In this document: one piece after another, positions 1 through 9,552 of the stretch
How the letters are laid out: every line of letters begins with the position of its first letter
Numbering within the stretch: the stretch's first letter is position 1
From: Trichosanthes cucumerina
Taxonomy: Eukaryota > Streptophyta > Magnoliopsida > Cucurbitales > Cucurbitaceae
Direction: 5' to 3'
Assembly: GCA_036507285.1 (NCBI GenBank)
Contig: CM071845.1
Span: 60,386,729 to 60,450,728 of the forward strand
DNA length: 64,000 nucleotides
The notes under the pieces: model-generated
Databases searched by the model: none
Seen by the model: the letters and a program-made list of their open reading frames with translations, nothing else
Told to the model about the DNA's origin: nothing
Program-made: the position numbers and the translations under genes

Positions 1-203
1 TGTCTCCACGTGTTTGTTTGTCTTTAATTCTTGTTTCAACAACTATCATGTTATGTTTCTTTAGCTAAAATTGAGAAGTAGTATCTTAATAATTAATTAA
101 TCTAGAAATCCATTCCCGAGGACGATACTTGGACTCTTAAATCACTATACTAAAACTTGACTCGTACACTTGCGGTATTGCACCAACAAAATATTACGCA
201 ACA
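1..203 (+). repeat. Element X 5' LTR, 3' tail only
   Basis: Matches 4441-4643 base for base apart from about 8 substitutions and ends in the LTR-typical CA at 202-203. The rest of this LTR lies upstream of the window. Confidence 0.93.
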
Positions 204-209
204 ACTTTT

Positions 210-232
210 TGGCGTTGTTGCCGGGGAATGAC
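210..232 (+). other. Element X primer binding site (tRNA-Asp type)
   Basis: TGGCGTTGTTGCCGGGGAAT starts seven bases after the LTR end. It matches, with small changes, the complement of the tRNA-Asp 3' end used by the Athila lineage. This supports the Athila-like assignment independently of the gag. Confidence 0.85.
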
Positions 233-431
233 GATTATTTAGATTAATTAATATTAGGAGAAAATTTGAAATTTTAGACTAAAGTGTGTTTGTGTGTTTT
301 ATTTCATTGTTTGTTTGTTTGTTTCCTTTTTGTCGTATTTTAGTTTTGTGTGTTTTTGAGTCTTTGTCCCCTGTTTTTGGTTGTGTTGCTATTGTGTAGA
401 AGTATTGATTTGAATTACTGATTTTTCAAGT

Positions 432-1211
432 ATGACTTTGCATGATTTTTATTCTCCATCATTCTATTGTCCCTCTCAAGACCCTAGGTATGTGCATCAT
501 GATTTCTCTGAATACCATATGTCTAATTTTTACCATTATGTACCTGAAAGTGAAAAAAATTCTTATGATGATAGTTATTTAGGCACTTGGGACCATAATT
601 TTTTGTACCTTGACCAACCCATAGAAAAATCTTCCCTTGTGGACCAATTAATGGAATATACTTTAGAGTTGAAAATTAAAAATTTGGTTCATAATGAATT
701 AGAAAGGTTGGATATGTTAGAAGCTGAGGTGGTAGGACTTTGGGAAATAGTACAGGATAGAGCTCATTATCTCAATCAACTAGTAATTTCCCTTAAGGCC
801 TTACAAGAACAATTTCTTCTCCTTACCACTGAGAATGCACACCCTAAGAGGACTTGTTCATACGATAGTGAGGATAGTTTGGGGGAGACTGAGACACACC
901 ATAATCAGGTTGGTGAGGTAGACATTGGTGATACAATCGTTTCCATAGGGGAGATTCAGGTGATAGAGGTCGAGGCTGAGACGTCCTTCCCCCTTTTGTC
1001 TCCAGAAATTTCCTTTAATCTTCATAGCCAATTGTCCTATAGTCACGAGTCTTGTTTTGATTTTGGTTCTTTTATTTTGATAAACAAAAATACCAAAAAT
1101 AATTCTCTCTCTAACGCCCATGAAAAGCAGGATAGCCTTTTAGACTTAGAAGGCTACATCGATTCAAGCAAGAAGGGCCCAAAGAAATATGAGCAGTTTT
1201 ATGTGCCCTGA
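432..1211 (+). CDS. Element X ORF1: 259-aa protein of unknown function, upstream of gag
   Basis: I do not recognise this protein. It is open for 259 codons between the PBS and gag, in an element whose gag carries several lesions. The N-terminal third is rich in Tyr, His, Phe and Ser. Residues about 65-130 are rich in Leu, Glu and Lys with coiled-coil-like spacing (for example LERLDMLEAEVVGLW). The remainder is acidic and low complexity, ending in a basic KKGPKKYEQ tail. I see no zinc knuckle, protease or polymerase motif and no clear membrane segment. An extra ORF before gag is known in some Tat/Ogre Gypsy elements, but homology to those is not shown here. A 46-bp motif that also follows gag lies ten bases after its stop. 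Confidence 0.6.
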   Translation: MTLHDFYSPSFYCPSQDPRYVHHDFSEYHMSNFYHYVPESEKNSYDDSYLGTWDHNFLYLDQPIEKSSLVDQLMEYTLELKIKNLVHNELERLDMLEAEVVGLWEIVQDRAHYLNQLVISLKALQEQFLLLTTENAHPKRTCSYDSEDSLGETETHHNQVGEVDIGDTIVSIGEIQVIEVEAETSFPLLSPEISFNLHSQLSYSHESCFDFGSFILINKNTKNNSLSNAHEKQDSLLDLEGYIDSSKKGPKKYEQFYVP

Positions 1212-1220
1212 TAAGTCACC

Positions 1221-1266
1221 GTCTAGCTAAAGACGTTAAAGAAAGCGCTTCTTGGGAGGCAACCCA
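1221..1266 (+). repeat. 46-bp direct repeat, copy 1 (after ORF1)
   Basis: Begins gtctagctaaagacgtta and ends gggaggcaaccca. It is repeated with about three mismatches at 2678-2723. I recall a GGGAGGCAACCCA block as typical of Athila-type noncoding DNA beyond the coding region; here it follows each of the two ORF regions. Confidence 0.85.
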
Positions 1267-1371
1267 AGTTTTATGTTTTATGTTCTCTATTTTGTGTTTT
1301 TGTTCTTTTTATGTTTTCTAGTTTTTGTGTTTTTTATCTAATTTTTTTCTTTTTTTGGTACCACCAAGTGT

Positions 1372-2668
1372 ATGCCCAAGGGGAAAGCTGCAGACTTGCA
1401 CCCTTTTGATCCTGAGATCGAGAGGACTTGTAGGAGACTCCTAAGGGAAGGAAAAGCAGAACCTCAGACCATGGCTGATCATGAGTTAATCAATAACCCT
1501 AAACCCATCAGGGAGTATTTCCAACTTGTGTTTGATTCTGAGCAGGCTGGAATAGTTTATGCCCCTATAAATGCTAACAATTTTGAACTTAAGACAGAGC
1601 TTATACAGATGGTTAGGGAAAATGCTTTTAGAGGACGGGCCACAGAAGATCCTAGCTCACACCTGTAAAATTTCATAGAAATCTGTGGTACAATTAAAAT
1701 GAATGGTATCTCTACTGATAATATTCGCTTACGTCTCTTTCCTTTCTCTTTGCAGGGTAGAGCTAAAGAATGGCTAGGGTCCCTTCCCTCAGGCAGTATC
1801 ACTTCTTGGGAGGAGCTGGCCCAAGCCTTCATGACCAAATTCTTTCCACCTGTTAAAGCTGCAAAGTTAAGGACTGAGATAGGAACATTCAGGCAGCAGG
1901 AGGGGGAACAACTATTTGAGGTTTGGGAGCGGTACAAGGACATGCTCAGGAGGTGTCCGCAGCATTGTTACCCAGATTGGCTCCAAGTACAACTGTTTTA
2001 TAATGGACTGGAAGGTAAGACCAGGACCATTCTGGATGCCACTGTTGGAGGGGCTTTCCTGGCGAAGACTATGCCAGAAACACGTGCCCTCCTCTAGGAA
2101 GTGTCAACTGCCATCTACCAGTGGCCTATAGACAATGACAGATCTAAGCCAGTAGCTGGATTGTATCAACTTGATGAGGTAACCTCCCTTAAAAATCTCA
2201 TATGGCATCCCTCACTCATGCTCTGAATAATTTTGCAGGATCACCCCAAACAATGGTTCCCTCTCAATGCTCCCAGCCCAATGGAGAATCTACTTTGGAG
2301 CAACTACACTACCTGAACAACAGAAGCAACAACTATGGAGGAAGTCAGACTAAGAATAACCTCCCAACACATTATAATCCAGGTTTGAGGTATCATGAAA
2401 ATTTCTCTTATGCTAACAATAAAAATGAGTTGAATCCTCCTACAAGGTATGCTTCTACATCAGAGAGGAAACCATCTCTGGAAGAGACATTGCACTCCTT
2501 CATAGCATTTGAATCCAAGTCAGTCCAACCAAATGAGAATGCAGAATCACACCACGATCTATCTCGTATAATGACTAGTCATGGAGCCGCAATAAAAACA
2601 TTGAGACCCAGATCAGTCAGATGAATACATCACTCCGAACACTGCAGGATAGAAAAGAAACACCTTGA
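1372..2668 (+). pseudogene. gag: Element X gag (Retrotrans_gag type), broken
   Basis: The gag of Athila-type elements forms the capsid and nucleocapsid. The open stretch starts MPKGKAADLHPFDPEIER. The conserved core (RLRLFPFSLQGRAKEWL, then WEELAQAFMTKFFPP) is at about 1720-1850. A TAA at 1666-1668 and a TAG at 2095-2097 interrupt one frame. The reading then shifts to another frame for 2202-2600 (LEQLHYLNNRSNNYGGSQ; PGLRYHENFSYANN). It shifts again near 2600, where IETQISQMNTSL continues to a TGA at 2666-2668. No nucleocapsid zinc knuckle is visible. The product cannot be made as one chain. Confidence 0.9.
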
Positions 2669-2677
2669 GGGAGTACA

Positions 2678-2723
2678 GTCTAGCTAAAGACATTAAAGAA
2701 AACGCTTCTTGGGAGGCAACCTA
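2678..2723 (+). repeat. 46-bp direct repeat, copy 2 (after gag)
   Basis: Second copy of the block at 1221-1266. The two copies flank the gag region. Confidence 0.85.
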
Positions 2724-3242
2724 AGGGCAAAAAGAGTTTTTGTTTTGTTTTTGTTGTTTGTTTGTTTAAAAAAAATCGTGAGGGCAAAAAGAGCTACCTT
2801 CACTGTGATCAGTTAGGTCACTCATTGAGCGAGTGCTCTGGGTAAGGGTCCCTGCAGTGGATGTGTGAAAGCTATTGTCCTTGCACAAAAAAAATAAGAA
2901 AATAGAAAAAGTGAAAAAAAAAAAGTAATTAAGTGTTGAGTAGAGTTATTTAATTCTTGAATGTGGGGAGGCTCAAAGATTAGTAATTATGACAAGTGTA
3001 GGGGGAAATCGAATGGAGAGCCTAATAAAGTTGATTCGGCCTTAGTAAAAATGAAGGGGACATAGGCTAATCACACACACACGTAGGAACACTTAGGAAA
3101 AATTATAAATTGCTCATTGAAGTATTATGTTTGATTATTTCCTGTGATTGCCAAATTTTCTTTTAAATCTTTGAGGCTTGAATCAAATGTATGTATAAGA
3201 ACAATCTATTGTTTAATTCTGTTTTTGCTCAGGACTAGCAAA
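2724..3242 (+). other. Element X 3' noncoding region
   Basis: AT-rich with A-runs near 2886-2925. No coding sequence is visible. A complete autonomous element would carry pol before this point; none remains. Confidence 0.7.
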
Positions 3243-3258
3243 AGTTTAAGTTTGGGGG
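3243..3258 (+). other. Element X polypurine tract
   Basis: Purine-rich agtttaagtttggggg lies directly before the TG that opens the 3' LTR. It would prime plus-strand DNA synthesis. Confidence 0.8.
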
Positions 3259-3485
3259 TGTTTGATAGCACACAAAATGTGTTATCCTTAGGCTTAATTA
3301 CTGCTAGTTTATAATGATTTCAGGACTTTTATGTGTTTAAATCATTGAATTTCAGGTAAAGAGTTCAAACAAGACAATTGGAGATATTTTGGATCACTCA
3401 GGATCAAAACAAGGCTATTTGGAGCTTAAAATAACATCAATGGGAAGAGAAAGGATGAATCCAAGCATGAAGACCCGAAGTGATG

Positions 3486-3746
3486 GCGTTGCAACGTCGA
3501 GCGTGTTGCGTTGATGCGTTGAAGGCATATGCAGATAGCGTTGCAACGCTACCTTAGAGCGTTGCAACGGTATATCGATAAGGGAACAAGCATGAAGGAC
3601 CGCACAGAGGGCGTTGCAACGCTACCTTGCAGCGTCGCAACGCTACCCTCAGCGTTGGGGTAGCAGCGTTGCAACGCTGCCCTCAGCGTTGCAACGCCAT
3701 CGATATTTTTCATATATATCACGCGGTTAGGGTACAATGTTGCAAC
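3486..3746 (+). repeat. GCGTTGCAACGC palindrome cluster in element X LTR
   Basis: The exact 12-bp palindrome GCGTTGCAACGC occurs at 3538-3549, 3611-3622, 3666-3677 and 3686-3697. Eleven-base matches start at 3486 and 3559, with near copies at 3632 and about 3737. The cluster ends less than 20 bp before the TATA box, where U3 enhancer sites would lie. Confidence 0.9.
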
Positions 3747-3763
3747 GCTGTACCGTTGAAGCC

Positions 3764-3771
3764 TATAAATA
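3764..3771 (+). promoter_or_regulatory. TATA box of element X LTR
   Basis: TATAAATA lies in the middle of the LTR, immediately downstream of the palindrome cluster. It probably sets the U3/R boundary a few tens of bases further on. Confidence 0.65.
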
Positions 3772-4643
3772 CATCCTTACACTCTCTTGCAAAGGGAGCC
3801 GTATTTGGTAGACAATTCACTATAATTTCGAAGTACACTTTGAAAGAAGAGAAAAAAGAGTATTATTGGGAGCCAAAGCGTTCGTGGAGGTTCGAGATCG
3901 AAGACGGGAGCTCGGAGACGAAGGACCGGCATCGACACATAAGTTTAATTTCCTTTTCTTTCAGATTGTAATACCGTTTTAAGACGTTTTCTACATGTTT
4001 AGCTTGGTTTTCTTGTGATTTAGAGTAGCTAAATGTTGTAGTTAGGATTTGATTTACTTGTTAAGACTTTTTTGCTATGTATTGAAGCATGTTTTGTTCT
4101 TATTTTTGGCAATTCGTTCTTTAACTCTTAATTTTGTTGGTTTAAGTGGACTCGAGAGATACAACTTGAATTAGAGCAAAGTTGTCAAAACCCTGAGGAG
4201 TCTTGCATGAGAATGACCTAGAAATCTAAGGGAAACATATAAAGAAGTTGCTTAATGTCGTGCATGTTGTAGGTTCATATGGAGACTATAGAATTTATTG
4301 CATGTGCGAGGCTCACTAAGAATCGAGAGGTTTTCTTGAGTAGCTTACTTCTTGTTTATAAATTCATCACATTAGTTCACTGTATTTGTTAATTAAGTCA
4401 TTAACTTGTGAAGTCAACTTCCTATAAACCTATAAATTCGTGTCTCCACGTGTTTTCTTGTCTTTAATTCTTGTTTCACCAACTATCATGTTATGTTTCT
4501 TTAGCTAAAATTGAGAAGTAGTATCTTGATAATTAATTAATCTAGAAACCCATTCCCGAGGACGATACTTCGACTCTTAAATCACTATACTAAAACTTGA
4601 CTCGTACACTTGCGGTATTGCATCAACAAAATATTACACAACA

Positions 4644-5788
4644 CTACGCCATACTATAGCTCCTCCGTTAAGGGTGAAAACTAATCCCGATGTGGATTTC
4701 CTAGAATCCTTATCGGTCTGAAAGCTAGAATCAGTGTATCCTGTAAGGATCAAATCCTTAGACCCATACACTAGCGTATAGTCTCTCGTTCTCCTTAGAT
4801 ACTTGAGGATATTCTTAAGTGCGGTCTAGTGGTCTAACCTTGGATTGGACTGGTATCTACTGACTATTCCCACAACATAACAAATGTCTAGCCTCGTTTA
4901 TAGCATAACATACATTAAGCTGCCTACTGCCGAGGCATAGGGAATACATCTCATATTCTCAACTTCTTGAGGTGTCTTAGGACATTGTTCCTTAGACAGA
5001 TGAATTCCATGTCTAAAGGGTAATAAACCCCTTTTGGAATTCTGCATCGAATATCGGACCAACATGTTGTCGATATAAGATGCTTGAGACAGAGCTAGCA
5101 TTATGTTCTTGCGATTCCTGAAAATTTGAATTCCAAGAACATATTGCGCCTCTCTCAAACCTTTCATTTGGAATTGGGTCGCCAACCAATTCTTTATGTC
5201 AGTTAGGAATCCTACATCATTCTCAATGAGTAGGATATCATCCACATATAGTACTAAGAAAGCTACTTTATCGTTGATGATCCTCTTGTAAACACAAGGC
5301 TCATCAACGTTTTGGTCAAAGTCGTAAGACTTGATTGTAGTATCAAATCTTATGTTCCAAGATCTGGATGCTTGCTTCAACCCATAAATGGATTGATTGA
5401 GCTTGCAAACTTTTTGCTCCTGGCCTTGTGCTATGAACCCTTTGGGTTGAGACATATAGATACACTCGTCAAGATTACCATTCAAAAAGGCAGTCTTGAC
5501 GTCAATTTGCCAAATTTCATAGTCATAAAATGCGACTATGGACAAGAGTATCCTTATGAACTTTAGCATAGCAACAGGGGAAAAAGTTTCCTCATAGTCA
5601 ACTCTTTCCCTTTGGGTAACCTTTTCTATGAGTCTAGCTTTAAAGGTTTGTACCTTTCCGGTTGCATATCTCTTTCTTTTATAGATCCACTTGCACCCTA
5701 TGGGTCTTACCCCTTCAAGTTGGTCTACAAGTTCCTAAACCGAATTGAAGTACATTGAATCCATTTCAAGGTTCATGGCTTTGATCCA
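4644..5788 (-). pseudogene. pol: Element A reverse transcriptase and start of RNase H
   Basis: Copia RT (RVT_2 family) copies element RNA to DNA, and the following RNase H removes the RNA. A 223-codon open part (5569-4898) shows WQIDVKTAFLNGNL, SIYGLKQASRSWNIRFD and the catalytic YVDD at residues 108-111. Upstream, KWIYKRKR and VDYEETFSPVA are in the same frame but follow a TAG at 5735-5737 (Trp in sister copies). A stop at 4898-4900 and a TAG at 4826-4828 (Trp in F) interrupt the RT/RNase H link. RNase H runs to DSRKSTSG and GGAIVW, then is cut by element X. Confidence 0.9.
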
Positions 5789-6362
5789 TTAGGCCTTATC
5801 TACGTCATTCATTGTCTGTATATAAGACAATGGATCCTCTACGTCGTCATCCGGTATGATAACCTGAGTTTCAGTTAAACTCAAGTAGCGGTCAGGTTGG
5901 GTAACAACCCTCCCACTACGTCGAGACATTCCCAATGATTGAGAAGGATAAGATTGACTCGACGTGTCAGCTTCTTCATCAACTCTCAATGAAGGTCCGA
6001 CTTGCTCAACAACTCTTTTTGGCCCATCTATAGCTTCATTTAGTACTAACTTAATGGTGGTTTATGGTTTCTCATGTGATCTTCCTCTAAGAAAGTTGTG
6101 TTTGTCGACACAAGCACCTTATTTTCTTTGTGGCGTAGAAAAGACTAACTCTTGTTTCCTTGGGATAACCTACAAATAGGCATAATCTTGAACGAGGTTC
6201 CAGTTTCTTCGAATTTGTCACTAACACGTGTGTCGGACAAACCCAAATCCTGAAGTGATGCAAACTAGGTTTACGTCCCTTCCAAAACTCAAAGGGTGTT
6301 TCTGAAACACTCTTTGATGGAACAATGTTCAAAATTTGAACTGCAGTCTCTACTGTGTAACC
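5789..6362 (-). pseudogene. pol: Element A integrase C-terminal part and linker to RT
   Basis: Fragments read VPSKSVSETPFEFWKGRKPS and LFVGYPKETR (6332-6087), then after a frameshift near 6130 the serine-rich linker with MSRRSGRVVTQPDRYLSL (5989-5789). These are the integrase C-terminal region and tether found in the sister elements. Confidence 0.85.
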
Positions 6363-7178
6363 CTAAAAAGAGTCAGGCAAATAAGCATAACTCATCATAG
6401 AACGTACCATGTGTAACAAGATTTTATTTCTCCTTTCTGATACACCATTTTGTTGTGGTGTATTAGGCGCTGAGAGTTGTGACTGAATTCCATGTTCTAT
6501 CAAATAGTCCTGAAATCTCAAGTCCATATATTCTCCACCTCGATCGGATCGAAGTGTCTTAATGGTTTTCCCTAATTCATTTTCAACTTCAATCTTAAAC
6601 TCTTTAAACTTTTCAAGAGCCTCAAACTTATGATGCATTAGATATAGATAACCATACCTCGAATAATCATCTATGAAAGAGATGAAATATTCGTACCCTC
6701 CTCGAGCTTTAACATTCATTGGACCATAAAGATCCGAATGTATAAGCTCCAAGGGCTCTTTGGCTCTATAACATTTTCCTATAAAAGGTCGCTTGGTCAT
6801 TTTTCCTTCTAAACAGGACTCACATGGAGGTAAAGTATCATCTTCCAACTCGTTTAGAAGTCCATTCTTAATTAATCTCTCAATCCAGTTGAGATTTATG
6901 TGACCAAGCCTTAGATGCCAAAGATAGGTATTATTATTCGGAGAAATATTTTGCCTTTTACTTTGTGTGTCTGCAGTTTTAAACATCTCATGATTTAAAA
7001 TTGCTTTAGTTTGGTTCGGTTTTAATACATATAAGTCGTTTTCTAATTTAGCAGAATAAATATTGACACCTTCTTTTGTAATGAACGTTTCATTAATTGA
7101 AAAGGAAATACAATATTTATGTTCAAGCAAACAAAAGATAGATATTAAGTTCCTCTTAATTCTAGGAAATATATGCAT
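6363..7178 (-). pseudogene. pol: Element A integrase core
   Basis: Integrase joins the cDNA into the host chromosome. This 271-codon stretch holds the N-terminal zinc-binding set H88, H93, C119, C122 and the catalytic triad D149 (IHSDLYG), D212 (RSDRGGEY) and E248 (NGVSERRN), with the usual D-35-E spacing. The catalytic residues are intact. A TAG at 6363-6365 replaces the Trp of LPDSFWGY seen in element F, and a stop lies just before the first Met of this stretch. It is therefore a pseudogene despite the good core. Confidence 0.92.
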
Positions 7179-7451
7179 ATTTTATAAAAATAAAAATCTA
7201 TCTTTACAAAATAGCCTGGCATCTCCCACTGTACGAGCTGAGACGACGTCTCCCGTTCCGACCCTGAGCGTCATCTCACCCTCATCGAGCTCCTTGGAGG
7301 AACTAGTTTCTTATAAAGAAGAGCAAACGTGGTTAGTGGCTTCTGAATCAAGTATCCAGGTAAAGTCATCACTTTCCACTAAACATGTTTCTAGAACAAG
7401 TAAATCATATTTACCTTTCTTCTCTTTGAGCTCTCTGTGTGCAGTAGTAGA
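7179..7451 (-). pseudogene. pol: Element A protease region and end of gag
   Basis: Reads TWILDSEATNHVCSSL on the minus strand. The aspartic protease motif is DSGA in elements B, E, F and G, but here Gly is replaced by Glu, which should ruin the active-site loop. A TAA follows SSL, and another stop precedes the integrase. Sequence is lost beyond 7451, where element B begins. Confidence 0.85.
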
Positions 7452-9002
7452 TGAAGAGAATCGAATCCCGCAGCAGAAGCAATTGTAAATCGCGCGTTCT
7501 TAATTTCATTACATGGATTACATTCAAAAACAGATTAACTAGATTAAGCATATAAAGACAATATGGACAGCGAGATATTACCTTTGAAGAACTCTTTCTT
7601 CAAGTGCTCCTTCTCCCACGATCACAATCTCAGCAACTAGAACCCGAACGGATGAAGACACTACCATCGGATCTTCTCCGTTGCTCTCTAGGTGAGGGAG
7701 GAATGTGGGTTCCTTTAGGTGAGATGAGATATTTTTGAGAGAGAGTGTGTGTTTTGGAACCTTTCCAACAACACAACAAAAGCTTAGGTTAACTTGAATC
7801 ACTTGACCTAGTTGCATCTTATGCAACTATATATATAAGGAGATAGAGATGGAAATTACCATCCTATCCCTCTTTATTCTCTCTTTAGTATATAGTTAGT
7901 ATATAAATCTAATTCACATTAAAACTATATATCATATCAATTATATCATATATAACTTATATGACCTCTCATATATGAAATTGAACAGTTCAATTTCATT
8001 CCTAACTTTATACCCTCAATATAACCATGTTGAGCCAACGGAGGGACCTAATGGACCTACACAGTTCATGAGCTCCAATGATGTGAAATTAACTGATCAA
8101 ACTCTTTGATCCAGTTAATCAATATTCATTAACTACAAGTCATTCCACTATAGACTCGTAGCTGCACTCTCCTCACTGTAGATTATATTGTGTCCACTGA
8201 TATAATCTTTACCCATGAGTCGACCCTTCACAGGTTGTTCGTAATCATTGTTGGGTCAAATTACCATTTTACCCCTGTGATTACCTCTTTGTTCCTTAAG
8301 CACCACTAATCCTCTAATGAACAACAAGTCTAAGGTCCTACCATAGACTCATACCCTCATAGAGGGGGGGCTCCGTTGTTCAAGACTGAGTCGGTCTTTA
8401 AGGGAACAACCTATCTAATTCCTTAGGAAAGGAATGAGTGAATTCCATCTTGCACAGTTAAGTCCCCAGCTACCTACGAGATTTTGTCCCTAAGAAGGTA
8501 GGCTTATTGAGTCGGCTACAGGCCACTCTCGCCCATACTAGTCTAAGGACAAACCCCTATAAGCAGGAGTTCTTAACTTGATCAGGATTCAAGTTGAGTA
8601 ACTAATGACCATCTATAAATTATCAATCTTACCCTGTTAACGGTGTTATACTGGTTAGACTAATAATTTGCAGTCCGGTCTTGTATGAATTCTTCATACA
8701 GGATGCCCCCACTCGCATGTCAACTACATGAATGAGTTGGATTACCTCATTTGTACTAATTACAAAGTGGGTCGCATCCATGGTGTTACCAGAATGAGGT
8801 TTCCAACCTTATTCTTATACCATAGACCATTTAGGTTATATCCTTGAACACGATCCAAATAGTGTCCACTACACTGATGTTCAAGATATATTATAACCTT
8901 AGTTTATTGGATTTATAAAGCAAGCATTATAATTTCATCAAAACAAGTAACACTTTATTTATTTGATCAAAATTACACAAGTTTAGGACATAAATCCCAA
9001 CA
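7452..9002 (-). repeat. Element B 3' LTR (1,551 bp)
   Basis: On the minus strand it opens TGTTGGGATTTATGTCC at 9002 and closes near 7452. It matches 17468-18485 (truncated copy) and, inverted, 9553-10546. A TATA-like run lies at 7828-7839 on the minus strand. Confidence 0.9.
7828..7839 (-). promoter_or_regulatory. TATA-like box of element B LTR
   Basis: The minus strand reads CTTATATATATAG about 1.17 kb into the LTR. The same sequence sits in the other copy near 17845. Confidence 0.5.
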
Positions 9003-9017
9003 ATCTCCCACTTGACC
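9003..9017 (-). other. Element B polypurine tract
   Basis: The minus strand reads GGTCAAGTGGGAGAT directly before the LTR start TGTTGGG. The same arrangement occurs in elements D, E, F and G. Confidence 0.8.
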
Positions 9018-9063
9018 TAAAGCTTGTGGAGTACTAAAACATTACAGTAATGTAAATACAACA

Positions 9064-9113
9064 AACTAGGGCATTTAAACCCTTTGTACAAAATACTCCG
9101 ACTCGCCCTAGTT
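9064..9113 (-). other. Element B internal hairpin with degenerate second PPT
   Basis: Arms AACTAGGGC (9064-9072) and GCCCTAGTT (9105-9113) pair perfectly. The 3' arm carries a decayed copy of the CCCACTTG tract. Equivalent hairpins occur in D, F and G. Confidence 0.65.
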
Positions 9114-9551
9114 GGGGAAGACTTGTAAACCTAGACCCTCTAGGTGACTCTCAAATACTTTAGCCGTGAGAGCTTTTGTAAAATGATCAGCAATGTTGTG
9201 CTCTGAGGCTATCTTCGTGACAATCACGTCTCCTCTATGAACGATCTCCCTGATGAGATGATATTTCCGCTCAATGTGCTTTCCCCTCTTGTGACTTCGG
9301 GGTTCCCTCGAATTTTCCACTGCACTACTGTTATCGCAATACAGCGTGATGGGCAAAGTCATATTTGGAACAACTTCCAAATTTAGCATAAATTTCCTTA
9401 ACCAAACGACCTCTTTAGCTGTTTCACAAGCTGCTACATATTCAGCCTCCATGGTGGAATCAACAATGCATCCTTTCTTGACGCTTCACCATACTACAGC
9501 TCCTCCGTTAAGAGTGAATACTGGCCCTGATGTAGATTTTCGAGAATCTTA
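9108..9551 (-). pseudogene. pol: Element B RNase H, truncated
   Basis: The main open part (9452-9108) starts MEAEYVAACETAKEVVWL and holds LYCDNSSAVENS and RSHKRGKHIERKYHL, the tRNA-ligase-like and RNase H hallmarks of Copia pol, ending HFTKALTAKVFESHLEGLG. Upstream it runs back through STSGPVFTLNGGAVVW in a shifted frame. It stops at 9551, where an inverted LTR fragment is joined. Everything between DSRK and the RT YVDD box is missing. Confidence 0.88.
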
Positions 9552-9552
9552 A

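Larger units (their letters stand above)
1..4643 (+). mobile_element. Element X: gag-only Athila-like Ty3/Gypsy retrotransposon
   Basis: Positions 1-203 and 4441-4643 are direct repeats (about 8 differences by eye). With a PBS after the first copy and a PPT before 3259, they mark the tail of the 5' LTR and a full 3' LTR. Between them lie a 259-aa ORF and an Athila-type gag with stops and frameshifts. No protease, RT, RNase H or integrase is present, so the element is non-autonomous. It is inserted in the RNase H region of Copia element A, whose sequence resumes at 4644. The left end and its target duplication lie outside the window. Confidence 0.9.
3259..4643 (+). repeat. Element X 3' LTR (1,385 bp)
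   Basis: Opens TGTTTGATAGCACAC right after the PPT and ends with ACAACA at 4643. Copia element A resumes at 4644 (ctacgccatactatagctcc). It holds a TATA box and a dense palindrome cluster. Confidence 0.9.

Noticed and set aside
858..1121. 87-codon minus-strand ORF opposite element X ORF1
   Set aside because: Antisense shadow of a longer plus-strand ORF with no recognisable motif.
3549..3971. ORFs across the palindrome cluster (3549-3737 minus and 3627-3971 plus)
   Set aside because: The apparent proteins are translations of repeated GCGTTGCAACGC inside an LTR.
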